Of a stretch of DNA of 64,000 nucleotides, positions 20,445 to 28,728 are shown piece after piece. The DNA comes from Paraburkholderia guartelaensis. Lineage in GTDB: Bacteria; Pseudomonadota; Gammaproteobacteria; Burkholderiales; Burkholderiaceae. Positions within the stretch are counted from its first letter, which is position 1. Every line of letters starts with the position of its first letter. Where the stretch lies: assembly GCF_004353905.1 (NCBI RefSeq), contig NZ_SMOD01000014.1, positions 124,001 through 188,000 on the forward strand, in the 5' to 3' direction. The translations under genes and the position numbers were made by a program. Below the pieces are notes generated by a model. It saw only the letters and a list, made by a program, of their open reading frames with translations, had not been told where the DNA came from and did not search any database.

Positions 20445-21368
20445 ATGGACCCGCTTTCCGATGTGTTCTCGCTGCTGAAAGTCAAAAGCGTGCTCTCGGC
20501 GCGCTTTGAGGCAGCCGGTCCGTGGGCCCTGAGATTTCCCGCCTATCGTCATGTGAAGTTCGGCGGTGTCATCAAGGGCGCTCGATGGGTATGGATTGAA
20601 GGCGTCACCGCGCCCGCAAAAATGGAGGAGGGAGACTTTTGTCTCCTCACCGACGGATCGCCTTACTGTTTTGCCAGTGACCCCACTGTGGAAATGCAAG
20701 ACGGAGACAAGCTGTTTGCCAGGCACGTGGGTGCGGACGGAATCGTTCGCTATGGACAGGGAGACATGTGCACGATCAGCGTCGGCGGGACGTTCGAATT
20801 CGATGGAGACATGAGCGGCCTGTTGCTCAATATCTTGCCCCCGCTTGTCCTCGTTTCCGCGGATTCTGCGGATGCCAGGTCGCTGCGTGCGGCCCTTGAA
20901 TTGATCAGGACAGAGACAGAATCAGTCCGGCCCGGAGCGGCAGCGATGGCGGGCAGCCTCGCAAATATTGTGCTCGTGAACATCCTGCGAGCGCATCTTG
21001 CCGCTAGTTCGGGGTCCACCGGCTGGCTAGGCGCGTTGTCGGATCCAAGGATCGGCTCCGCGCTAAAGATGGTGCATGAAGACATGGCTCGTCGGTGGAA
21101 GGTGGACGAATTGGCGTCGAAAGTCGGCATGTCGCGCACCGCGTTCATCGAGCGCTTTAAAGACCTCGTGGGATTGCCTCCACTGGAATATCTGATTCGC
21201 TGGCGCATGACGATTGCGAGAGATGCCTTGAAGACGGGCAATGAAAATCTCGCGAGCATCGCCGCCGCCGTTGGCTACGCATCCGAGACCTCTTTTAGTT
21301 CGACGTTCAAAAGGACGTTTGGTCAGAGCCCCAGCCGGTATCGATCGCAAGTGCGAAGCAAGGGTTGA
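20445..21368 (+). CDS. AraC family transcriptional regulator
   Basis: A 307-aa regulator with an N-terminal cupin sensor of the Cupin_6 type (MDPLSDVFSLLKVKSVLSARFEAAGPWALRFP opening in two parts, residues 1-180) and a C-terminal double helix-turn-helix AraC domain (about 205-305; WKVDELASKVGMSRTAFIERFKDLVG, ENLASIAAAVGYASETSFSSTFKRTFGQSPSRYR). The Met at 20445 matches the family opening exactly; an upstream in-frame extension is non-coding in look. It is divergent from the 4-hydroxylaminobenzoate-lyase-like gene, which it probably controls. Confidence 0.92.
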   Translation: MDPLSDVFSLLKVKSVLSARFEAAGPWALRFPAYRHVKFGGVIKGARWVWIEGVTAPAKMEEGDFCLLTDGSPYCFASDPTVEMQDGDKLFARHVGADGIVRYGQGDMCTISVGGTFEFDGDMSGLLLNILPPLVLVSADSADARSLRAALELIRTETESVRPGAAAMAGSLANIVLVNILRAHLAASSGSTGWLGALSDPRIGSALKMVHEDMARRWKVDELASKVGMSRTAFIERFKDLVGLPPLEYLIRWRMTIARDALKTGNENLASIAAAVGYASETSFSSTFKRTFGQSPSRYRSQVRSKG

Positions 21369-21395
21369 ATGCATCCGGCACAGCACTTTCAAGCG

Positions 21396-22085
21396 TCACG
21401 GAGCAAGTGAGAAAGCACTCAATTCGGAAGTGCGGGTCAGCAGCGTTTGATGATCGAGATACAACGCGTAATCCGACTTGATGACCTCTTTGACGCTTGG
21501 CGCATACCAGTAGGTTTCGGTGAACGGTGCATCGTACAAACGATCGAGCTGCTTGGCGTTCACCCCATGGCTTACTATTTTGTAGGCGTCAAATGAACCG
21601 GCAAGTACCTGTACCCGCTCGAATGCAACGATCTCATCGTGGCCGCTGACGTCAATCGTTCCGAACGCGAAATGCCGGACATGATGAAAGTCCCAGCTCT
21701 TGCCCACACTCATTGGGAAACTCAGGGTTCCATTGCTCGGCTCGTACGTTGTTCCGTTGCCATCTCGCGTGAGGTTCCCCTGATTGTCGTAATGGACCTC
21801 CTTCGGTCGGCCGCCGTTCCACGAGGAGGACATCGTCGTCTGCGTCCCTGTTACCGCGATTACTGTCATGACAAGTGGGGTCCCGGGCGTGGAGCCTGTT
21901 CGCCCCCATATAAATGTCCACGTGTCACCCACTTTGTAGCTCGGCGCGGTGGCCGTGGGCGTGCCTCGCGCACGTTCTGGCTCCTGCGCTGCCGGGGGAT
22001 TCGTCAGGCAGCCGAGCAACATTGCGGCATAGCAGGACTGCCGCATCAGGAACGACAGGTCTGCCGTCACGCCGTGGACTTTCAT
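21396..22085 (-). CDS. Putative lipoprotein of unknown function
   Basis: A 229-aa product. The N-terminus has a hydrophobic stretch ending in LLGC (Cys26), which could be a lipobox, so membrane anchoring in the periplasm is plausible though the signal is weak. The mature part is beta-rich (YKVGDTWTFIWGRTGSTPG, GTLSFPMSVGKSWDFHHVRH, VLAGSFDAYKIVSHG, TYWYAPSVKEVIKSDY). This resembles secreted beta-sandwich proteins seen in Burkholderiales, but I do not recognise a named family. It lies downstream of the glycine-rich protein gene on the same strand, separated by a strong terminator. Confidence 0.72.
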   Translation of the reverse strand: MKVHGVTADLSFLMRQSCYAAMLLGCLTNPPAAQEPERARGTPTATAPSYKVGDTWTFIWGRTGSTPGTPLVMTVIAVTGTQTTMSSSWNGGRPKEVHYDNQGNLTRDGNGTTYEPSNGTLSFPMSVGKSWDFHHVRHFAFGTIDVSGHDEIVAFERVQVLAGSFDAYKIVSHGVNAKQLDRLYDAPFTETYWYAPSVKEVIKSDYALYLDHQTLLTRTSELSAFSLAP

Positions 22086-22166
22086 GGGTGACCTCCCGAG
22101 CGCGATGACACACGAAGACCTGGCGTCGTGGGTTGGATATTCTTTTCATTATTGTGCTTTGCTGCC

Positions 22167-22218
22167 AAAAAACTGCGACCTCGAAGACATTGGCACTCTG
22201 GTCATGTCTTCGAGGTCG
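22167..22218 (-). terminator. Intrinsic terminator after glycine-rich protein gene
   Basis: On the minus strand a perfect 15-bp stem (22218-22204 with 22190-22176, 13-nt loop) is followed by CAG and a T6 run (22172-22167). It lies about 175 bp after the stop of the glycine-rich gene and before the next minus-strand gene, so it separates the two units. The rest of the 306-bp gap shows no gene. Confidence 0.8.
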
Positions 22219-22391
22219 TGGACGAGGTCGTCCGTGACGTCTGTCGTGCACCCGGTGTTGATCCGGGCGAGCAGGGCGGAGGTGGCGATCTGCCGATCAA
22301 AAAGAGCAGCCAGGGCAAGCGGCTCGCAAACTCGCACCGGGGCGGGTGCTTACGAGCCGCTGTGGCGGCTCGGCGTGGCAACCATCCTTGA

Positions 22392-23528
22392 TCACTTCAT
22401 AGGCCCGTTGGGGGTCAGGATAGGCGGTTCATCACCGCCGGTATCCACCGCGAAGCCGCCCCAGGGGCCCGTACCGATGTTCATGCCGGTGCCCCCCGGC
22501 GGGCTGTAGTCGGTGCTAATCGGCACGGCGGCCGCCGCGCTGCGAGCGCCGGTCCCCGCGCCAGTGACGCCTGGCGAGCCGTAGCCGCCATCCGAGGCCG
22601 CCACCGCCCGGGCGTTCATGTTGCCGCCCGCACCCGTTGCGGTCGGTGGGCTGTAAGTTGCCGGCGTGGCGCTCGCTCTGGCGTTTGCTGCTGGCGCAGT
22701 TCGGGGCACTATCGCGATCGTGTTCGACCTCATGCGCAACCTGGCGAACATGCTTCCCAGGACGCTGGCCGATGCCATGCCTGGGCCGCCTGCGCTCGCG
22801 TTACCACCGCCGGCGGTGCCTCCACCTGCGTTTCCTGTGCCTGAATTGCCTGTGCCTGAATTGCCTGTGCCTGAATTGCCTGTGCCTGAACTGCCCGCGC
22901 CGGAGCTACCGGCACCCGAACTACCCGCACCGTGGCCGCCCCCTCCCGAACCCGAACCCGCGCCGCCGGAACCCGCACCAGCGCCACCCGAACCAGCACC
23001 CGCGCCGCCCGAACCAGCGCCAGCGCCACCCGAACCGGTACCGCTGCCTCCCGAGCCGGCACCATTGCCGCCGGCGCCCGCACCTGCACCGTTACCACCC
23101 ACGCCTGCGCCTGCGCCAGCACCGGCTCCAGCGCCATTGCCACCTGCGCCTGCGCCGACGCCCGCACCGGCTCCAGCGCCGTTGCCACCCACACCTGCGC
23201 CGACGCCCGCACCGGCTCCAGCGCCGTTGCCACCCACACCTGCGCCTGCGCCCGCGCCCACTCCAGCACCATTGCCACCCACGCCTGCACCGACGCCCGC
23301 ACCGGCTCCATTGCCGTTGCCGCCCGAACCCGCACCATGGCCGCCGCCGTTGCCATTGCCGTTACCGCCGCCATTGCCATTGCCATTGCCATTGCCGCCG
23401 GCACCCGCGCCCCCACCGTGGCCACCACCACCGTTGCCGCCGCCATTGCCACCCGCCGCCGCATAAGCCGCACCGGTCAGCGCTAAAACCACCACCCATG
23501 TCGCCGTGTGTTTCGTCGCCAGGTTCAT
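22392..23528 (-). CDS. Secreted glycine-rich repeat protein
   Basis: A 378-aa protein with a signal peptide (about 1-23, ending GAAYAA). Residues about 25-255 are almost only Gly, Ala, Asn and Ser in imperfect repeats (GGNGAGAGAGVGAGVGGNG-like, then GSGGAGAGSGG, then SSGAG and NSGTG pentapeptides). The last ~110 residues are less repetitive and contain YSPP twice, ending in WGGFAVDTGGDEPPILTPNGPMK. Such composition fits a surface, adhesive or cell-wall-associated protein, without enzymatic features. AGGAAAGGGG precedes the Met at 23528 and fixes the start. The repeats make length variation between strains likely. Confidence 0.8.
   Translation of the reverse strand: MNLATKHTATWVVVLALTGAAYAAAGGNGGGNGGGGHGGGAGAGGNGNGNGNGGGNGNGNGGGHGAGSGGNGNGAGAGVGAGVGGNGAGVGAGAGAGVGGNGAGAGAGVGAGVGGNGAGAGAGVGAGAGGNGAGAGAGAGAGVGGNGAGAGAGGNGAGSGGSGTGSGGAGAGSGGAGAGSGGAGAGSGGAGSGSGGGGHGAGSSGAGSSGAGSSGTGNSGTGNSGTGNSGTGNAGGGTAGGGNASAGGPGMASASVLGSMFARLRMRSNTIAIVPRTAPAANARASATPATYSPPTATGAGGNMNARAVAASDGGYGSPGVTGAGTGARSAAAAVPISTDYSPPGGTGMNIGTGPWGGFAVDTGGDEPPILTPNGPMK
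22834..22923. repeat. 15-bp tandem repeat in glycine-rich gene
   Basis: The unit CCTGTGCCTGAATTG is repeated at 22834, 22849 and 22864 without change, with a fourth near-copy at 22879 and two diverged copies to 22923. On the coding strand each unit encodes one pentapeptide of the NSGTG/SSGAG series. Confidence 0.85.
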
Positions 23529-24070
23529 CGTCCGCCCCTTTCCTCGTACAAACCGCTTCGAAAGTGCGCCGGTGCAGCGCACAAACTCTGCGCGTACGCC
23601 AACAGCCGCGTCGCGCATACGATGTGCCACGGCGTCGGAGAGGAATTGATACTACTAAGGAGAACGACGAACAATTTGATGCGATGCCCGATGCGGCCGG
23701 GGTGATCCTGTCGTTGCATCGCCGTCTGCCACACTCAACTCTTTTGAGCAGGCGATTGGTGCGGAACTGCTACTCGGTCCAGGTACCTCCGTGTGTAAAG
23801 TTGGCATCAGCAAAATCCCCAGGCGTCCCGCACAGATCCGACCACAAGTCGCGGGTGGGATCCATGTCGAGTGCTTGGTTTGAATAAGAGTCTTTATCAA
23901 CCTCAGGAAAGGCAAGATCCGTGCGCAGAAACCAGAGAGCAGGCATTCGTGACGGCCTGATCATGCTCGCGAGGCGATTCGCTTGACGCGATGGCCGCGG
24001 CTAAAACATACGAATAGCGCTGTGGTCATCGCGTCTGCTGATTGGTAACTCACCCGCGCTGACCTCCCGA
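23529..24070. other. Intergenic region, possible gene fragment
   Basis: About 540 bp upstream of the glycine-rich gene (its promoter side) and downstream of the metallophosphoesterase. A 64-codon minus-strand frame (23964-23770) has natural-looking composition (FLRTDLAFPEVDKDSYSNQ) but an in-frame stop shortly upstream and no ribosome binding site; it may be a remnant. Nothing else was recognised. Confidence 0.3.
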
Positions 24071-25426
24071 TCAGCGCCTCGCTTTCTCGCTTTGCGCGAA
24101 TTCACGGATACGCGTGGCCAGCTCGGGTATGCCGGCATTGCGGGCCACGTAATGAGAAAGCTGGCGGGTGTCCAGATCGACGGTCACCTGGTCGTCGGGC
24201 GCCTTGGTATACGGTCCGTCGACGGCGGCGTGATATTCGATCCTCAACTGGGTTGCGTTCGCGACGATGCGCAAATAGCCATAGTTCTGGTCGTCGTAGT
24301 TTTCGATGACAACGGCATCCGTGTCCTTCGAGGCGGCCTGGATCAGCTGCGGTGCACGAAGCGGCGGCTGTCCGTTGGTGGTCAGTCGCTGTACGTTGTG
24401 TCCGCCGTTGCCGCACACAATGTACGGAATGTGGGTGCCGTCGGGACGTGTGCGTGTAAAGCGCTGATAGTTGTGTGCGTGTCCCGCAAGATCGGCATGG
24501 GGCCACACGCCCACCTCGTCGCAGATCGCATCGATCTGCTGCTGCATCTCGACACTCCAGCCGTGACGTCCGCGCGCGACATAGGGCGGATGATGATGCG
24601 CGAACAGTAACGCGCCCGTATAGCCTTCCTTTTTCACCCGCGTCAGCGCGGCCTTGAGAAACTTCAGCTGGCTGTTGCCGATGTCGCTGTTCGAAATCAC
24701 GCCAGGATCTTCGAGTGTATTGCTATACAACGCGAGAATGCGCACGAACGGCGCTTCGAATGTAAAGAAGACTCCCGGTTGAATTTGCGCGGTACGTGAA
24801 AGATTGCCTGCATCGGGAGAGACCTCAAAGCAGTCGGAGCAGAAGTTCCGCAGAAACGCCTGCAGACTCTTCTCATGCTGCAAAGGCGAGATCATCCCGT
24901 CATGATTGCCCGCGACTGCGAGGATCGGTGCGTGATAGTCGCGATAGGGCTCGTAGAACTGATCGTAGTAGTACTGCGCTTCGCCGAAACTGTAGACGAT
25001 GTCGCCCAGCAGAAAATTGAATTGCGGTACTTCGGCTGGATCGGTTTCGTCGAAGTCGCTGACCATCTTGTCGGAGACTTCGTTCTGTGTTTTCGGGCCT
25101 CGGGTACTGCCGCAATCGCCCGTTGAGTGGAAAACGATCTGTCCGTTAGCGTTGATCTGGTCGAGGATGGTCTGATCGTTGTTAATCACGTTCGCGAATG
25201 TCAGGCGGGGCTCGACGCCGCCGCGCGGCGCAGGAAACGGAAGGGCCTTGAGTTTGTGCTCGCGATTGAGTTCGTCGATGATTCTGTAGGCCGCCACATC
25301 GGATGCGTGCCTGACGATGAAGGTTTGCGGATCTGGCGTAGGCTGGGGCTGCGAGAAAACCGGTGCGGCGAGAACGCGGTCGCTGCCACCGCTGGCGGCC
25401 GTTCGAACTGAGCGCTTCTTTGGCAT
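24071..25426 (-). CDS. Metallophosphoesterase (calcineurin-like/purple acid phosphatase type)
   Basis: A 451-aa phosphoesterase with the complete dinuclear-metal motif set: GDCG (103-106), GDIVYS (141-146), GNHD (173-176), AHHHPP (276-281) and GHAHNYQR (315-322). These are the metal ligands of the calcineurin-like family and suggest hydrolysis of phosphate esters. No clear signal peptide is seen; the N-terminus is Lys/Arg- and Pro-rich. GGAGGAAA lies just before the ATG. It is divergent from the purine nucleoside permease-type gene across 425 bp; a joint role in organic phosphate or nucleotide salvage is conceivable. Confidence 0.88.
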   Translation of the reverse strand: MPKKRSVRTAASGGSDRVLAAPVFSQPQPTPDPQTFIVRHASDVAAYRIIDELNREHKLKALPFPAPRGGVEPRLTFANVINNDQTILDQINANGQIVFHSTGDCGSTRGPKTQNEVSDKMVSDFDETDPAEVPQFNFLLGDIVYSFGEAQYYYDQFYEPYRDYHAPILAVAGNHDGMISPLQHEKSLQAFLRNFCSDCFEVSPDAGNLSRTAQIQPGVFFTFEAPFVRILALYSNTLEDPGVISNSDIGNSQLKFLKAALTRVKKEGYTGALLFAHHHPPYVARGRHGWSVEMQQQIDAICDEVGVWPHADLAGHAHNYQRFTRTRPDGTHIPYIVCGNGGHNVQRLTTNGQPPLRAPQLIQAASKDTDAVVIENYDDQNYGYLRIVANATQLRIEYHAAVDGPYTKAPDDQVTVDLDTRQLSHYVARNAGIPELATRIREFAQSEKARR

Positions 25427-25851
25427 GTTCTATTTCCTCCAATCGCGGTTAAAAGGCGGGACCGCGTTCGACCGCCGACGGGGCTTGCTACATGCAGCGC
25501 AGTCGTGCTGCACGATGACCGTCGACAGTTGCGTGGTCCCTTGCCGAATGCTCCGAGTGAGACGACGGTTCGAGGCAGAGGTTCAGTCGCAGTCGTTGCA
25601 GGTCGTAACAGAGGAAACGGATCGTCACCGACCCGCCGATATAGCCGCCGTACCTGGCCGTGTCGTCGCTGTCGACAATAGCGGCCGTTTGCCAATACCG
25701 TTTTTTTTCTCCGTTTATACTCGCTGTCGCCTGATTGGCTCACGCCCAGGTCCCACGCTGCACGCCGAGAAAAAACACGACGCCAGTCGACAACACGGCA
25801 CGCGACTTACGTTTCGCAACCGCGGTTCTTACATAACGGGTGGGACCTATT
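25427..25851. other. Divergent promoter region
   Basis: About 425 bp between two divergent genes. A T-rich tract and TATACT (25716-25721) could be part of a promoter for the permease-type gene, but no well-spaced -35 was found. No gene is apparent. Confidence 0.35.
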
Positions 25852-26919
25852 ATGCTAAATCGTGCTTTTGGCGCAGTGATTTCATCGATGCTCGTGGTCG
25901 GCGCCGCCGCTGCACCATCCATCGCGCATGCCGACGACAGCTTCGCGCAGGACGACGGCGCGTCGCATGGGCGAGCGGTCAAGGTGATGATCATTTCGAT
26001 GTTCGGTCCGGAAGGCCAGGTGTGGCTGGATCATCTCGGACCGTGGCAGGACATCACCGTCGCGGGTCTGTCCCCTGACTATCCGGCCGTGCATTGCAAC
26101 CGGCAGGATGTCTGCGTGATGACGACAGGCATGGGGCACGCGAACGCCGCCGCGTCGATCATGGCGCTGACGTTCTCGCCGCGTTTCGATCTACGCCATA
26201 CGTATTTCATGGTGGCGGGCATCGCGGGTATCGATCCGCTTCAGGGGACCGTCGGTTCCGCTGCCTGGGCGAACTGGCTCGTCGACTTCGGCATTCAGTG
26301 GGAGATCGACGGACGCGAAATTCCGTCGGGCTGGAACACCGGCTATCTCGGCATCAACACGACGGGCCCGACGCAGAAGCCGCCGCTCGACTATCGCACC
26401 GAGGTGTTCCAGCTAAATCCGGCGCTTACGAATGCGGCATTCGCGCTGTCGCGCAACGTGACGCTCACCGACGACGCACAGGCGCAGGCCGCACGCGCCA
26501 AATACAGCTATGCGCCTGCAAACCGTCCTCCGACCGTGATCCAGTGCGACACGCTGGCAGGCGATACCTGGTGGTCGGGCACCGACCTCGGCGAGCGTGC
26601 GCGGCAATGGACGAAGATCCTGACCGACGGCAAGGGCACTTATTGCACGACGCAGCAGGAAGACAACGCCACCTTCGAGGCGCTGACGCGCGCGGCGACC
26701 GTGCATCGCGTCGACCTGAACCGTGTCGCGGTGCTGCGTGCCGGCTCGGACTTCGACCGGCCGTACGCAGGTCAATCGAGCGCGGACAATCTGCTCAACT
26801 ACGCGTCGCAAGGCGGCTTCACGATCGCGATCGACAATCTGTTCCTCGCAGGCAATCCGCTAGTGCAGGACATCGTCACGCATTGGGGTGAATGGCGCAA
26901 CGGCGTGCCGCAGCGGTAG
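25852..26919 (+). CDS. Purine nucleoside permease (NUP) family protein
   Basis: A 355-aa protein with a signal peptide (about 1-24, ending SIAHA) and the NUP family pattern: VKVMIISMFGPEGQVWLDHLGPW, VCVMTTGMGHANAAASIMAL, YFMVAGIAGIDPLQGTVGSAAWANWLVDFG, and a C-terminal RVAVLRAGSDFDRP. The fold resembles nucleoside phosphorylases, although members have been described as purine nucleoside transporters in fungi. Export to the periplasm points to periplasmic nucleoside handling. GGGTGGGA precedes the ATG at 25852; a GTG at 25840 is a weaker alternative. Confidence 0.88.
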   Translation: MLNRAFGAVISSMLVVGAAAAPSIAHADDSFAQDDGASHGRAVKVMIISMFGPEGQVWLDHLGPWQDITVAGLSPDYPAVHCNRQDVCVMTTGMGHANAAASIMALTFSPRFDLRHTYFMVAGIAGIDPLQGTVGSAAWANWLVDFGIQWEIDGREIPSGWNTGYLGINTTGPTQKPPLDYRTEVFQLNPALTNAAFALSRNVTLTDDAQAQAARAKYSYAPANRPPTVIQCDTLAGDTWWSGTDLGERARQWTKILTDGKGTYCTTQQEDNATFEALTRAATVHRVDLNRVAVLRAGSDFDRPYAGQSSADNLLNYASQGGFTIAIDNLFLAGNPLVQDIVTHWGEWRNGVPQR

Positions 26920-26929
26920 CGCATCGGTC

Positions 26930-26990
26930 GTTGCGGGTATCGGCGCGGGAAAATTGATGGTGACTTTCTCGCTCACACGATACCCGCAAC
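26930..26990. terminator. Long inverted repeat between convergent genes
   Basis: A perfect 13-bp inverted repeat (26930-26942 with 26978-26990, arms GTTGCGGGTATCG / CGATACCCGCAAC) spans a 35-nt loop and lies between the convergent permease-type and alsS genes. It probably serves as a bidirectional terminator or transcript end structure; there is no long T-run. Confidence 0.4.
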
Positions 26991-27042
26991 CGTCCATCGA
27001 CTGCTGCACGAAAGGCTCTGTGGAGCCAAACGCGAACTGACG

Positions 27043-28719
27043 TTAGTGGATGCTGTCTGCGTTTAGCATTTCAAACAGCTGATAGTTGTCGCGATAGTCC
27101 ACATGAACCCCGACGATCACGGGCCCTGCCGTGTCGAAAGCCGTCTTCATGACGGAAGGGATCTCGTCCGGCTTATTGATCATGAGGCCTTTTGCGCCGA
27201 AGGCTTCAGCGTATTTCAGATAGTCGACAGGACCAAAGTCGGTTCCCGAAGATCTTCCGTACTTGAGCTTTTCCTGCGTTGCTACCATGTCGTATGTGCC
27301 GTCTATCCAGACCATGTGCACGATGTTCGCCTTGAGTCGAACGGCTGTTTCCAGTTCCATCGAGGAATAGAGGAATCCGCCGTCACCGGAAATGGACAGT
27401 ACCTTTTCGTGAGGACGGACGATCGAGGCGGCGATCGCCCACGGCAGCGCGACGCCCAACGTCTGCTGGCCGTTGGTGATGAGTACCTGCCGCGGCCTGA
27501 AGCTGTATAAATGGCGTGCGATCCACAGATGGAAAGAGCCCATGTCCAGACATACGGTGATGTCGTCCCTGACAAACTGCTGCAGTTCGTGGACAAGCCG
27601 AAGTGGATGGACAGGCGTGCCGTTGCGGGCGGCGGAGTCCCTGGCGAGTTGAAGGCGCTCTGCCTGGATCAATTCGAGAATCCCCGATGACATTGCCGAC
27701 TTTCCGGCGCGATCGACCAGCGACGTCAGCGCCTGAAGCGTCTGCGCAATGTCACCCGTCAACTCCACATAAGGACAATAGGAATTGTCGAGGTCCGCGG
27801 GAAGCACATCGACATGGACAATCCTGCGCTGCTTGCCCTTGTTCCACAACGCAGGCCAATACTCCACCGGGTCGTAGCCAATCGTGATGACGAGGTCGGC
27901 GGAATCGAGCAGTCGATCCGCTGGCTGATTGGCAAGCTGACCGACCCTGCCGCCAAAATTGCTGAACATCAACGCACCAACGGCACCGGCCGCCTGGAAC
28001 GTGCCGACCACCGGGAGGTTGCCTTTGCCGATGAACGCCTGCAGGGCGTCAGCGTTCGCGGGCTTGCTGGCCAGCATGCCGAGCAATACCACGGGCGTCG
28101 ACGCCGCGTTGATCAGCCTGGCAGCCTCCCTGATTGCTGCGCTGTCGGCCAGACCCAGGCCTGCAAATGCAGGAGGCAGCAGAGGCGCATTGGCACAGGG
28201 TTTGGCCATCACATCCTTGGGCAAGTTGACGTAAGCCGCCCCAGGGCGGCCATCTTCGGCGGCCCTGAAGGCATTGGCCATGACCTCGTTGATCTGCTCG
28301 GGTGCACCGACCGTGGCGCTGAACTTCGTCACCGGTTTCAGGATGGATACGGCGTCCATGGTCTGGTGAATCTGTTTGAGCGCTTCGTCTGCGGCCACCG
28401 CACCACCGAGGGCAACCACGGGGTCTCCTTCCGAGTTGGCCGTCGCGAGGCCAGTTACGAGGTTGGAGATGCCCGGACCGGAAGTCGCGATGGCAACACC
28501 GGCTGTGCCTGTCATGCGTCCAATGCCCCCAGCGATGAAGGCGGCGTTCTGCTCGTGTCGGCAAACGACGGTCTCGATCTTCGAGTCGACCAGCGCGTTG
28601 AAGACCGCATCGATCTTGGCACCAGGTACGCCGAACACGTGCGTGACGCCGTGTGCCTCCAGAGCGCTGACGATCAGGTCGGCGCCAATATGCTGTGCAT
28701 CTGCAGGTTTTCCGTTCAT
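27043..28719 (-). CDS. alsS: Catabolic acetolactate synthase
   Basis: Condenses two pyruvates to 2-acetolactate with thiamine diphosphate. The 558-aa sequence follows the catabolic AlsS/BudB type: VFGVPGAKIDAVFNAL, catalytic Glu in VCRHEQNAAF, TSGPGISNLVTGLATANSEGDPVVALGG, and the ThDP/Mg motif ISGDGGFLYSSMELETAVRLKANIVHMVWIDG in which WIDG resembles BudB. There is no regulatory small subunit nearby, as expected for the catabolic enzyme. It begins 9 bp after the decarboxylase gene, forming an alsD-alsS operon for acetoin production from pyruvate. Confidence 0.93.
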   Translation of the reverse strand: MNGKPADAQHIGADLIVSALEAHGVTHVFGVPGAKIDAVFNALVDSKIETVVCRHEQNAAFIAGGIGRMTGTAGVAIATSGPGISNLVTGLATANSEGDPVVALGGAVAADEALKQIHQTMDAVSILKPVTKFSATVGAPEQINEVMANAFRAAEDGRPGAAYVNLPKDVMAKPCANAPLLPPAFAGLGLADSAAIREAARLINAASTPVVLLGMLASKPANADALQAFIGKGNLPVVGTFQAAGAVGALMFSNFGGRVGQLANQPADRLLDSADLVITIGYDPVEYWPALWNKGKQRRIVHVDVLPADLDNSYCPYVELTGDIAQTLQALTSLVDRAGKSAMSSGILELIQAERLQLARDSAARNGTPVHPLRLVHELQQFVRDDITVCLDMGSFHLWIARHLYSFRPRQVLITNGQQTLGVALPWAIAASIVRPHEKVLSISGDGGFLYSSMELETAVRLKANIVHMVWIDGTYDMVATQEKLKYGRSSGTDFGPVDYLKYAEAFGAKGLMINKPDEIPSVMKTAFDTAGPVIVGVHVDYRDNYQLFEMLNADSIH

Positions 28720-28728
28720 GGCAATCTC

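Noticed and set aside
22204-22218. Possible attachment site or transposon end because of a long perfect repeat with 22176-22190
   Set aside because: The arms are an inverted repeat followed by a T6 run on the minus strand, which is a terminator; no transposase or duplication nearby.
22834-22923. Possible CRISPR array because of regular short repeats
   Set aside because: Units are 15 bp, directly adjacent without spacers, and in frame within a coding sequence.
22666-23466. Pro/Ala/Glu-rich 266-codon plus-strand frame
   Set aside because: Mirror of the Gly-rich repeats; the minus strand has a signal peptide, ribosome binding site and terminator.
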